A stretch of DNA of 64,000 bases from Macrotrachela quadricornifera (lineage: Eukaryota; Rotifera; Eurotatoria; Philodinida; Philodinidae), in assembly GCA_022393335.1 (NCBI GenBank), contig JAJEKB010021607.1, forward strand, positions 418,083 through 482,082, given 5' to 3'. The notes beneath the pieces are model-generated. The model was given only the letters and a program-made list of their open reading frames with translations. It made no database searches and was not told the DNA's origin. Positions 20,539 to 31,923 of this stretch are shown here, one piece after another. The translations under genes and the position numbers were made by a program. Every line of letters begins with the position of its first letter. The stretch's first letter is position 1.

Positions 20539-22589
20539 TATCTCTAATAGATCGATGAGGTTACCTATGACCACAATCTCGGCAGATACAAGCTTAAACC
20601 CATTTTTAAATAACTCCTCCTACCCTATTTTCTAAGCTGAGCACGAATTTGTACTCGATTTCTGTGATTTCTAAAGATATAATATCACTGGGAGTTGAGT
20701 CAATGATCACTAGATAGGGTCGCCTATAGTGTCATCCATGCTAACTTGGCTCCCCAGGTATTTTATTCTTACAATTTACTGATAAAAGATGTGTCTTGGT
20801 GATATCTATGTCTTGTAGAAAAATAAGCCTAAAATTTCGTGCAGCATGTGAGAAAAATTCAAAATACCACCTCCCACAGTGCAATATTGCTTCGGATTTA
20901 AGCAATTTTTGGATTCTAGCACTTATTTGCTCAATTGAGATGTCTCAGAGCCCAAGTGGCCAATTCGTTGACGAGATAGGGTCAAAATGCTGATCATAAA
21001 CTCAAGATAGATAGTTTTTAGAGTTCGATCAAAATCAATTTGTCGTCAATTATTTTTACTTTTTGAGGTATGCATGACACTCGGATTTTAATCCGAGGTT
21101 TTCACATTTATTTCAATAGAAATTGATATAAAGTTGGCTGAGAGACTCGCTTAGAATATATATTTTTCAAGAATAATTTAATATAAATATTTGAGTTCTC
21201 CGCAGATTCTAGAACTACGAGGATTAGTTCGAATGTACTTCTTATTATTAAAAATTCACTAGAAACAATATATGCGATAGTCATGTACTTGATAAGAACA
21301 ATTGGCAACCTTATAAAAAGTAGATCAGAAAAGCTCGTAATATATGATTCAATGCGTCTTTATCTGCTCTGTAATGTTAAAAAGTCCAGCTCTCCGTTTT
21401 GTTCGTATCAAAAGTTATTGAAAAAAACTCATCAATATTTATATTGATGAATGTTAATATAACCAGTACATATCCTAACAAAATAGATTTTATCGAAGTT
21501 TTATTATTATAATATTAGCTGAAGTACGATCAAATAGCATAGAAAAATAGAGCATTCTTTTCTCTATCAGATTATATAGAAAGAAACTTTCTTTAAATTT
21601 ACTAAACGGTTTTAATGTGTCATTCTCACTACTTTTGGTATGATTTAAGTATCACTTTCTTTCAAAGAACTGGTTCATACATATCAGTTCTTTTGACCAG
21701 TTCCTCTGTATTTAGAACTGTGAACTGTCCTAGGTCTAGAGATTAGTCATCATTTAATTGTTTTTATCACGTGTTTAGTAGCTGAAACCTTATGAAAACT
21801 CATAAAATATATGTATGCCAAATAACTCTAAAATTTTAAATCAACATTTTTATGAATTACGTTTGTCCGACGTATTAAAGTTAGGAGTTTCGAAAAATAA
21901 TATAAGCTATCGTAAAAGATCTGCTACAACTGATTGATTTTTATCTTTTTGTAGGGATACGCTAGAATTTTCTCTTGTTTCGATGATTGCATCTAATTCT
22001 TTATAATTTTTACTGAATCATTTCAGATGAAATAAAGTATCTGAAAACAATATTTTTTCGTCATCAAGAAAATATCAATATATAATTAGGTACATTATAC
22101 ACTATCCTCTTATAATTGTAATATATGGCATTAGCTGCTAATTACACCGATAATTGATATCATTAAAAGTCTTTATTTATTTATTTCAATAAAAACTTAG
22201 CTCAAAATCCTTTCTCTTTTTCTAAGATAATAGTATGTGAATGAAATCTTTTCTTAAAGAGACAATATTTTTTCCATTTCGGTTCTTGAAATATGGTACT
22301 TGTATTCTAATGAGTATTTTCTGACTTTTCAGTTTGAATCTTTTTGCAAAACAACCTACCATATTGCAATATGTATCTTCTAGAAAAGGAGCAATACATT
22401 TAATTGTAATTAAGACAATTTATATAACACTCCGTGTAAGTTCTAGTAAATACCTACCATATCACTGAGAAGCTTTCAAGAACTGAGTGGATCTTTCAAA
22501 TCATTTGAATATGAATGCAGTATTATCCATAGATTGGCATAAACTGCTATTGGTTTACTGTAAACGCAATTGATGTCACGCTAACAAGG
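20539..22589. other. No gene recognised
   Basis: AT-rich DNA. I see no exon with motif or splice support. Confidence 0.4.
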
Positions 22590-23210
22590 AAACATATTTG
22601 GATAATTAAGCTGTTCAGACTCCATCTTTTGGCAGTAAGTAGGTGTCAATAAGGTATGAAAATTTTGCAAAGGATTCGTGTCTTCATGCCTTTGTTCTCG
22701 AGATATCGGATTTCTAAATCACTTTCCTCATAGTGTACAAAATATCCATCAAAACTGTATTGTTTGAGTTTTGATCTGAAACTTTGACCAAATAACAATT
22801 TCAAATAGACTAGATGCTACACAAAATATCGGAAATTTCGAAAATAATCTTCGTAAGATATGAATTTTATGAAGTATGTACATTGTTTCAAAGATATTGT
22901 AGAAACCATGGATATTTTGAAACATACAGATCTGGTAAAGATGACGTTGAAAAGTTCTGAACTTTTTGTGCATAGTCTAGTCTATTTCTGGTCTTTATGT
23001 GGACAAAGTTTCAGATCAAAACTCAACAAAACAGTTTTGATGGCCATCTTGAGCACTATGAGGAAGTTAGTTTAGAAAATCGATATCTTGAGAAAAACCG
23101 TACGAGGGTATGAATCTTTTTCGAAATTTTTATATCTCATTGAGCTCTATTTATTATCAAAAGATAAAGTCTAAACAGCTTAATCATCTAAATATGCTCT
23201 CTTGTAAGTT
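22590..23210. repeat. Inverted-repeat element with adjacent arms
   Basis: The left arm (about 22590-22855) and right arm (about 22865-23210) are diverged inverted copies. TTTGGATAATTAAGCTGTTCAGAC at the left end matches the complement of GTCTAAACAGCTTAATCATCTAAA at the right. GTTTGAGTTTTGATCTGAAACTTTG matches the complement of CAAAGTTTCAGATCAAAACTCAAC. There is almost no spacer, so it would fold as one long hairpin. Non-coding. Confidence 0.7.
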
Positions 23211-23607
23211 GTATTTATGATCTTTTCTTAACACAATGTATCTCATAGCAGAAAATCTTTACTTTATTCCGAAAATCTAGGAGAAATGCGACAAAAAAGA
23301 GAAAACAATATAAAAACTAGTAATACTCAATGAGCATGAAATCTAAAAGATTTATCATATAGATATTTAATTTTGTTTTTGAAATATATTCAAGTTTTAT
23401 CCACTTTAGAATGCACACATTTTAACAACTACGTTATCATAAGAACAGGACGTCGATCGAAGGATAATCTCATTTATTTAAAGTAAAACGATAGTAGAAT
23501 TATTTAAAATTTTAATTACATAATACTTCGTAGATCTTTTATGACTTGGTAGTAAATACATGCAAAAAATATTTTGTTTGAATACAGCTAGTAAAAACTA
23601 CACGCAC

Positions 23608-23661
23608 TTCTACATTTCCAACATTCAATTGTTGAAGTGGTAGACGTTGTTGTGGTCGCAT
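23608..23661 (-). CDS. Possible first coding exon (18 aa) of the coiled-coil gene
   Basis: ATG at 23659-23661 opens MRPQQRLPLQQLNVGNVE and then meets a GTGCGT donor in phase 0. That is the phase needed by the exon at 18702-19007. Both pieces are Gln/Pro-rich. The link is inferred only from phase and composition. Confidence 0.2.
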
Positions 23662-24519
23662 TATTTAAATTTCTTCTGAAAATGTTTGCAATGCTTAGAC
23701 TATGTTCAAAAAATTGAACGCTTAGAGAAAAAGGCTTATTCATAAGAAACAATCAGTTTCGTGTCTATAACATATTAAGTATATAGACCGTTGTAGTTAG
23801 TTGATAATTCAACAAAAAACGAGCACTGAAAACATTAAAATTGGAAAGATCTTACTTTCATAATTTATAGTTGTTGAATTTTTTCTTTTGTTAGTGGAAT
23901 AATAGTAAGATATAAAGAAAGAAAGAAGCAGAAGAAACACACACAATATATTGTAACCGAATTACCAATTATTTTATGAAATAATCCTTCGTCAAAATTT
24001 AAGGTTATAGAGGGCGTTGACTTGAATAGAGAGATTATTGAACATTGTTTTTATAATGTCAATGATATATTGAATAAAATATAATTCATATGACTTTCTC
24101 CAGATCAGCTACAATAAAATAATAGTCAATTAAAATTAGAATAATACATATAAAAAAAAATTTCTGTTTAATTATACCATCATTGCAAAATAGATGACTC
24201 ATTTTTTCAACAACCTAATGTCAGTCATGATATGGACATGAAAATCGAAAAAATTAGGTGCTCTTATTTCAATCATTTAAAATAAACGAATATTATTTTT
24301 TTTTTTATTCGAAAAGTAACGGATCACAGAAGATCTATTCTCATTTAATCTCATATTTAATGATCAAGAACCTTTGAATTTTACATTAATTTATCTTGTA
24401 TTCAGTGGCGGAGCTGGACGTGGGTTAGATGAAGTTGAGCACTATCTACCGACCTTTGAGCTCCCGCTGATGAGATTTCAGAATAGTACACCTTGTATAT
24501 AAAAGTGTATTAGTGTTAG

Positions 24520-24666
24520 TAATGTCAAATTTTCACGTATATATCTGATTTTCAAGAACTCGCATATTTTGATTAGAGAATCGACCACAGAAGATATAAA
24601 TGAAGTTTATTGAGCAGATAAAATTTTGGTATTATAGTAACAGTTTCTGAATCTCGCTGTATTTAT
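24520..24666 (+). pseudogene. Relic of TRMT10C last exon and 3' flank, left of the hAT insertion
   Basis: The stretch GAAGTTTATTGAGCAGATAA ... GGTATTATAGTAACAG ... GAATCT follows TRMT10C 16020-16070 (GGATTATATTGAATAGATTA ... TTAATATAGTAATTG ... AAATCT). The stop codon position is changed. The similarity resumes at 26211 on the other side of the hAT element. Confidence 0.5.
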
Positions 24667-26210
24667 CAGGGATGCAAGAAATCCTAGAGAAGATTTGGGT
24701 TTGGACCAAACCATTCGGATTTGGATTTGGATTTGGATTTGTATCCTAGATGCAGAACTTCTGTTTGAATTTGACTCTTCATTTGCACAAGTCGTACAGA
24801 TGATTTTGAATTCGCTAATAGGTATACTGAACGTTATTTGATTATCTCTTGTGGTGCAGTAAAGTTGCAATAGAATAACCTAATAGATTGGTTGAAGTCT
24901 GTAGGCACCTAAACATTCCTCAAAATCGATATTTAATGGACTCAATAGCGTTATAATAAGTGGTAAACCATCATAAATCACGCTCAATGCACAAGAATTT
25001 TCATAATTCTAAGAAGTATCCGAGTTTGTGTTGGGAAAAGGGCATTTTCACCTTCACCTACATTTTACCAACTATACAACTACGTGCAAATAATTTTAGT
25101 CATAATTTTTAAATAAAAGTCAGATTTTTTAGCATAGTTTCGTAGCTTTTTTAGTGGTATATTCATTTGTTGAGGCCTCATCCTCCCCCGAAAATCGATC
25201 TCAGCCCAGGTAGATGCTGTAAAAATGAAAATTTTAAGGTTTTTTTGGTACTGACGTGAGGAGCCTGTGATTAAATTTTCCGTTCGATACTCTGGCGTTT
25301 GAGAGAGATATGAACCAAACAAGGTTCAAAAACTAGCTCATCTCGTCTCCTAAATTTCTCTGTGAACCCTCACTGTATATATACATATATATATATATAA
25401 TTTTATTTTGTTAGAAAGTTTTTCTCTAGGGCTAGCCTACCTTGTGGCCTCTTTTCTAAAATTCTTACTTTTTAAGCGAAGAAAAAGGATGACAAGTTGA
25501 ATGACTCAATGTAAGCATCATATGTGAGTCATTGGTGGGCATCAGCGGAAAGGAAAGAGAAAGGAGAAAAAGATGACCCTCGTGGGACTCGAACCCACAC
25601 TCTCTGCTATCCAGGCAGATGTCCTAAGCCACTTAGACTAGAAGGACAATCTTAATCTCCGTTTAGTGTGAAGTGAATCATCACTTGGACGCTAACACTC
25701 AAAAAATCCGTTTAAAAATGGTGCTTTTCCATAGAAACGACTTCTTATATAGCAATGAAATGTATCATTTTAAGAAACAGGCCACGAGATAGGCCACCTT
25801 TGAACACGAGCTTTCAAATAAAAAATATATTTGACTTTATATAGTACCGCGATGGAATGGTGTTGGAGATGCTCCGTCGAACCTACGTTCTAAGAAAAGT
25901 CAAAAAGATTTTTCGTTTTTTAAAAAAAAGCCTGTTTTACGAGTAGTACACCGCGAAAATCATTAAAAATCTTATCAGAAACAAGGCGTCAAAAGGAAAT
26001 CCATACTGTTTCTGAAAGATCCATAGACCGGCTCTCTATATGCATTTATCTCAATTTTGAAATTTCTGACAAAAACTGGCTTTTTTCAGGGGAGTGAGGC
26101 CTTAAGCCAAATCCAAATCCAAACCTAAATCCAAACTTCAGTGCCAAATCTCAAAATCAAATCCAAATCTTCCATAACAAATCCAAAGCTTTGGGTTTGT
26201 TGCATCCCTA
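24667..26210. mobile_element. Non-autonomous hAT-type element with 8-bp target duplication
   Basis: The 1544-bp element starts CAGGGATGCAAG and ends TTGCATCCCTA. These are short inverted ends of hAT style. It is flanked on both sides by the 8-bp GTATTTAT (24659-24666 and 26211-26218), the usual hAT duplication length. Both ends carry subterminal runs of GGATTTGGATTT or the complement. No transposase is present. It contains a TA microsatellite near 25375 and the tRNA-like gene at 25574-25647. It sits inside the 3' flank of the degenerate TRMT10C copy. Confidence 0.85.
25574..25647 (-). tRNA. tRNA or tRNA-like gene, anticodon loop CTGGATA (GGA)
   Basis: The 74-nt minus-strand sequence folds as a cloverleaf. 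The acceptor is GTCCTTC with GAGGGTC (one U-U mismatch and one G-U). The D arm carries GTGG, the anticodon stem is TCTGC/GCAGA around CTGGATA, and the T arm is GTGGG-TTCGAGT-CCCAC. The internal pol III promoter is excellent: A box TAGTCTAAGTGG and B box GGTTCGAGTCC. In a standard 7-nt loop the anticodon is GGA (Ser UCC). However, serine tRNAs have a long variable arm and this one has only about four bases. Position 37 is U, which is unusual. It may be a tRNA-derived repeat rather than a working tRNA. It lies inside the hAT element. Confidence 0.65.
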
Positions 26211-26520
26211 GTATTTATTCTTCCAACAAAATAAACATATTGTTTATATGATTTCGATTAATCAATTTAAGAATAAAAAGATCCTATAGGAAACCATTGG
26301 AAATATGAAATATATCTATTTAGACCTTTTCAAAAATATCATTAGAAAATATTTCATTGTCAAAAACCGAATAAAATATCAAGATTTCATATTGCAAAAT
26401 AATGCTGATTAGATAGATATTACATTAAGTAAATAAAACTTGTTTAATTTTTTTACTATTTGAATAGAATTGTCTACGTATTGAATCATTGTTGTAAATC
26501 ATTCAGAATTTTAAATAAAA
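26211..26520 (+). pseudogene. Relic of TRMT10C 3' flank, right of the hAT insertion
   Basis: Continues the similarity to 16080-16390: CCAACAAAATAAACATATTG against TCAACAAAATAAATTTGTTG, and ATCTATTTAGACCTTTTC against ATCTATTTAGACTTTTTC. About 75-80 percent alike by eye with small gaps. Non-coding. Confidence 0.7.
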
Positions 26521-27557
26521 CTATAACAAAATTATTCTATTTTCTAAATCAATTTATTAATGATTAAAGCACATTCCATTCATTCCATAAAACTGTTGAA
26601 CAATGCTGGTTAGATTATTTTCAACTAATTAACGAAACTATTTTTTTATTTTACAGCATATTACTTGAAATAACAATCGATTATCTTGATTTATGATTAG
26701 TCTTTTGTCTTTTATAGTAAAAATGTTCGTATATATCGTTAAACAAAGAATAGTTGAATCTGTTTCTCCTTCAATACTACTAATAATATATCAACATTTA
26801 TTCAAAGCTGTTCTACTTCTTTTTTTAATTCGATGTTTCCTATTTAATTCTATATTGAGAATGATCTAAATGAAGAACAAATTATATACTTTAATAAAGA
26901 CTTATTTTCTAATATGATTTTATTGTAGTAGTCAGAGTCAGCTTTAGAGAAAGTTCTCAATTGACCGTGATTAACCGATAGTTTTTTGTTTAGAAACATT
27001 GTTTAACTACGGTTCATTGTTGGTTTGAATTTTAACCATCGATCAAATGCAATTCGATGATGGTTCTAGAAAAAACCGTTAGTTGGCTGTGATTAACTAA
27101 CAGTTTTTGTTGAAACTGTCAACAACTATCATTTTAACAACAAAATGTAACATGAGAACATTTGCATGAGTATTTCAAATGTTCATCAATTCAAATGATG
27201 CTTGCACGAATTTAAATGATTCTTAAAGAGAATTCAAGCATAGGGTAAAAACTGAGAGAAAAAGTTTTATTAATGCAAAGGACACGAGACAAGTTTGCAT
27301 AGTATTAGATGCGTTATTATAATTTTGAAAACAAAATAAGTATTAAAAAGTAAAGATCAGAAAAGCCCACTTTCATACCGTATGATATAACTACCTATAC
27401 CAATTCCAATTCTGATAGAAATTGTGTTTTTGATTGAACTGGAATCAAATTAAAACACCTAAATCTATTCATATCTAATTGTGCAACCAAGAAGGAGGAT
27501 ATTACTGACTAAACAGATTACGTATGGTAGCAAGGTGTTTCATATTTATAGACAACT
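26521..27557. other. No gene recognised
   Basis: AT-rich. A GGTT/AACCAT-rich patch at 26950-27120 contains several short repeats (AACCGTTAG, AACCGATAG) but no coding signal. Confidence 0.4.
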
Positions 27558-27565
27558 ATACAGAA

Positions 27566-28230
27566 CAGAGATCGTTACAGGGCAGGACAAAGACGTTTGC
27601 TCTGTTAACTTTTATTTGTAATCAACAGTTTTAATTACATATTCCAAACCGTGATATAAATGTGACTGATAAATTCAATAGATATCTCTGTATGTTGATA
27701 AAGAAAAGTTCTTGTGAGATTACTTCAAATACGTCTAATTTCATTGGTACAATGAAGCATGCCTATATAAACTAGATAGATGAATGGAAAAATACAATAA
27801 AGATTAATCCTTTCACGCCGGATGTCCCATATACGGGACGGTGATGGTTTTCATTATACGTCCGCATTAATATGACTCCAAGTACAATTTTATACGAGTA
27901 TTTGAGGGGTTTTGTACATTACAAGCATAGAAAGACCAATGGTGATGATAATTTCACAGTAAATATGTGTTTTTAATGCGAGACTGTGATAAAACTAGTT
28001 TTACATTAGGTGCGAATACGTTTCTTACTAAAAAATCCCGGCGCGAAAGGGTTAAACCTTTTGAGCAATAATATGTTTATATATAACAAGAGATTTTACT
28101 ATTTGTTCATACTCTTGATTCATTTTTTTTAACATTCTGAGCATAAATTTGATACACAACAGAGACAATCACAGGACAGGGCAAAAAGAATTTTAGCAGG
28201 GCAGAAAAAAGTGCCCTGTAACGGTCTCTG
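27566..28230. mobile_element. hAT-type MITE with 8-bp target duplication
   Basis: The ends are inverted: CAGAGATCGTTACAGGGCA on the left and the complement of CAGAGACCGTTACAGGGCA on the right. The 8-bp duplication ATACAGAA flanks it (27558-27565 and 28231-28238). It is 665 bp long, of which 248 bp is a nested piggyBac-type MITE with its TTAA. No transposase. Confidence 0.88.
27808..28051. mobile_element. piggyBac-type MITE nested in the hAT element
   Basis: The 244-bp element is flanked by TTAA on both sides (27804-27807 and 28052-28055). Its inverted ends are TCCTTTCACGCCGG and, in complement, CCCTTTCGCGCCGG. Inside the left end is a hairpin, TGTCCCATATACGGGACG, the same arrangement as in the autonomous element at 6620. 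The terminal sequences differ, so a different transposase family member probably moved it. Confidence 0.88.
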
Positions 28231-28238
28231 ATACAGAA

Positions 28239-29620
28239 TAATTTTAAGCTCCATATTGACAAAATTTTTCTTAACTTCAGTGTCAGTACTAAATTTTTCT
28301 TTCATCTCGGCCGATACCAAAAAAGGGTGATATCGTTCATGTCTAGTTATTAATCATTTTTTGCATTTGATTGTCCATCAGAGCTTAAATCAACGTAGTA
28401 CATTGTGTATGTTACTATTGCCCGAAACCTGTTTATCTACACTTTGCATTTCTACCTATTATTCATATACTTTTAACGTTACAATGACTTCTAAACTGAA
28501 AAACATAATATATATGAGAGAGATAAACTAAACAGAAATTAGGAAAATAACATAAATCCAGCTAATTTGATCAAATCTAATGTTTTGTATTTAATTTCGT
28601 CTAAAAAGCTTTTATTTGGTAATACAAACATCATATTGTATTAGAACAATACAATTATTTTAAAAAAATTATAGATGTCGTCAACGTTCTATTTTCTGTT
28701 AAGATATGATGTTAAAAATAATTATAAGCTACATATGTATTATACTTTGCTCTCGAGTGATATTATTTCGATTTGTATATAGACAAAAATATTGAAAATA
28801 TTAGAACAATTCCTTTTCATTGCTGTTAGTATACTAAAAAAATTTAACAAACATATTTAAATTAGAAGAATATTTCTTTTCTATTATTATTCATATTAAA
28901 TGTGTCTTGTTTTACTTCAAATTAATTTTGTTCATATATTACTCGAAACTTTTCAAGTGATGAGTTACATATTCCATTAAGTCAATACATATTTATTAGA
29001 AGACTTCATAAGGTTCCTAGAAGAAGTAATAAGAATTTACTACTTCTCCAAATTTCATTTATAAAATCTAATTATTTATGTTACTTTCATGATGTTTTCT
29101 CTATAGCAGATTATCTAAATTACGAACTTAAATAATCAAATTCAGCAATTAAGAAGAATAAATATTACAACAAAAACTAAAACTATAAATTCTCCTTTCT
29201 CTATCAATTATCAGTATGCGATTATGATAAGACGAAATAAATTGAGAATCTTTTAGCGTAGACAGTCAAAAGAATCTTGACTGAGCTTGAAAAGAAAAAT
29301 GATTTATATGTTTTATTTATAAATATTATGAAATACAGTTATAAAGAATAGGAAAAATAGAATATTTTCTTCTAAAGTATCAATATATCATCCATTGTAG
29401 TAGTAATTATTGATAACTAAATAAAAAAAGAAAATCATTTTTCTCGACAGTTACCATCATTATAAATGAGTTTTATTTTCTTCAATGAAATAAAGAACAC
29501 GATATATAAGCGACAAACATATAACATTCATCATGTTAAAAAGCTATTAGTTCTATGGGAAATCATATTTAATTAGATCATTTTGGTCAATACCGATTGC
29601 TTGGTTGTCATTTAAATTTA
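28239..29620. other. No gene recognised
   Basis: AT-rich intergenic DNA downstream of the GPCR relic. Nothing further seen. Confidence 0.4.
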
Positions 29621-31923
29621 TTAAGGTTGTAATGTACCATGAGTTGCTCTTGTATGCTTTGGAGCAGTGAGACTTGCTTCACCTCGACCACGAATGATAC
29701 CCACTAATTCCATAAACTCTTTGCGAAACAATGTAGAAGTGAGACAATGTACATAGAAATTAACCTTAAACAATATAAATCATATATTTTATATATTAGC
29801 GAAAAAGAAACTTACTGCACAATTAAGACTTTGAACCCAATTTAAAATTGTCATAGGGATGAAAATTTTGTCTAGATTAGATAAATCCATTGAATAAGAT
29901 GAAACAATGTGATCAATAGTTAATGGAAGAGTTGTAACAAGAAAAATGCCAATACTTGATAACATAAGTAAGATCATTTGATTATGAAGACGTTTATCTC
30001 GTCCTACTGATCGGTCAGCATTTACAGGCTGTGGCTGTTGGAAAATAATTTTCTTTTGAGTACGAATTTTAATAAACATATCAATGACCATAACAATCAT
30101 TAAAGCAGTAGGTGCAAAGGAAGTTGTGATTATCTATGAAAATTCAATCACATACGTTAGTATCAATTACCAAAATGCCTTAATAATATTTATTTTTCAA
30201 AAAACATATCTTTTCGAAATCTAATATAGCTTTCAAGATTTTGTATTGCTTATATTTATTATGTTATATACTAACTTGAATGATTGTCCATTGTAAATAG
30301 TAGAATGTTGCATATTGTGTACTGATTCCGTTCGCTGCACATGCTAGATGTGGTATTCCAGGTAATATCATACCAAAATATGGTAATAACATGTGTGAAT
30401 TAAGACCAACAACAATAATTAGAAGTATACCTGCAACTAATAAAGCTTTTTTTGGTGTACATAATGAATTTGATTTAAATGGAAATCTTGTACGAATCCA
30501 TCGATCAGTTGTTATTATTACAAGTAACCATGCTGAATATAATTGAGCGACACAAATAGTAAATACTCGAAAACGACAAAGTTCATCATAAGCAACATAA
30601 CGGTAAAGACGAATCTACAAAATACATTGAAAATATACTAGACAAAAAATTACAATACACTACCTGAAGACCAAATTCAACAAAGTCTATAACAGCTATC
30701 AATAGATAAAGGGTGTCCCATAATAACTGATGATAAATTGTTAACGATATTTTTCATACTTTTTCTTGACGTAGAGGGCTGAATTTTTTAGCACATATAT
30801 ATCTAATCAACATCTTTTATTTCTGAAAGTTTCAGCTCTCTAGCTAAAACTAGTGGTGAAATACATCGACAAGATTGAAATTCATAAATTTTCGTACTTT
30901 ATTTTTGCAATATTTTTACAGTGAAAATATTGCAGGGTAGTTCCATGAGTAGTCACTCTAAAAAATCACAAAGTGTTCAGAAAATTTTCTTTCAGATCAG
31001 ACTTGGTAAAGCTTTTGTCGCTGATCATTTTGGTAAAAAAACTTTTCGAATTTCATTGAGAAATGACGATATTATAGTCAAAATACTAAACACTGTAAAA
31101 TAGCTGAAAATGTAAGGAAAAGTCGATTCATATATCTCAAAATGGCAATATTCTGGAGAAATGTGACATAGTAGGTTTTGTAGAGGAAAGTTTGCTCTAC
31201 AAAACCCTATAGTCGGTTACTTAGATACAGGCGAATAGGATGAATAAATCTCGATTGAACATTGTATACGATATTCCTATCAAAAAAATCTGGCATCTTC
31301 TGTTTTTACGATAAATATTTTGACCATAACATCGTCATTTCTCAATGAAATTCGAAAAGTTCTTTTTACGAAAATGATCAGCGAAGAAAGCTCTACAAAG
31401 TCTGATACGAAAGAAAGTTTTCTGAATACTTCGTGGTTTTTTGATTGACTACTCATGGAACCACCCTGCAAAATTGAGTACAATTTTTTCAAAAATTTAT
31501 GTATTTCAATCTTGTCGATGTATTTCACCACTAGTTTTAGCTAGAGAGCTGAAACTCTCAGAAATAAAAGATGTTGATTAGATATATATGTGATAAAAAA
31601 TTCAGCCCTCTACGTCAAGAAAAAGTATGAAAAATATCGTTAACAATTTATCATCAGTTATTATGGGACACCCTTTATAGTGTATCCGAAATAGCTAACA
31701 AAATAAATAGACATCCAGTTGATATATTTCTTAATTTTGGTCTGAAAAATGTTAAAAAACTAAGAGTATTGCCAGTGAAACCAAGTAAGAATGTAATCAG
31801 CTAACCCCATAAAAAGAATTGAGTAGTAATCGATGGAATTTGTATTAAAGATAAATAAAAATCAAGCGGAAATGTCGTCGTAATTTCCTCCTTTATAACT
31901 AATGTTATTGTAGTGTTCATCAT
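29621..31923 (-). pseudogene. Rhodopsin-like GPCR broken by a transposon and a nonsense codon
   Basis: Minus-strand exons are 31923-31678 plus 30708-30664 (one exon split by the foldback element), then 30614-30276, 30133-29816 and 29764-29621. If the element and one TA are left out, all phases agree over 363 codons. Seven-helix features are clear: LLGFTGNTLSF in helix 1 (with the N), TTDRWIRT for DRY after helix 3, long helix 5 to 6 loop, and NCAVNFYVHCLTS for helix 7. It resembles invertebrate peptide-receptor-like GPCRs, with an unknown ligand. Two lesions are present. An in-frame TAG sits at codon 41 (31801-31803), just before helix 1. The 967-bp insertion lies in helix 2. The other exons remain free of stops, so inactivation looks recent. 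Confidence 0.88.
30709..31675. mobile_element. Mariner-like foldback element inserted in the GPCR exon
   Basis: The 967-bp element has inverted arms of about 380 bp (30709-31090 and 31300-31675). Its ends read AAGGGTGTCCCATAATAACT on both sides, flanked by TA (30707-30708 and 31676-31677). The outer 190 bp are nearly identical and the inner part more diverged. A spacer of about 200 bp has no gene. The open frames in each arm are mirror images of each other and not genes. Dropping the element with one TA restores the exon reading frame exactly, which proves a TA insertion. Confidence 0.92.

Noticed and set aside
26950..27130. Short repeated AACCG(T/A)TAG blocks suspected as a CRISPR or telomere-like array
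   Set aside because: Irregular spacing, no fixed unit. Not an array, and the host is eukaryotic.
30921..31531. Two similar proteins on opposite strands
   Set aside because: Same inverted arms of the foldback element in the GPCR. No gene.
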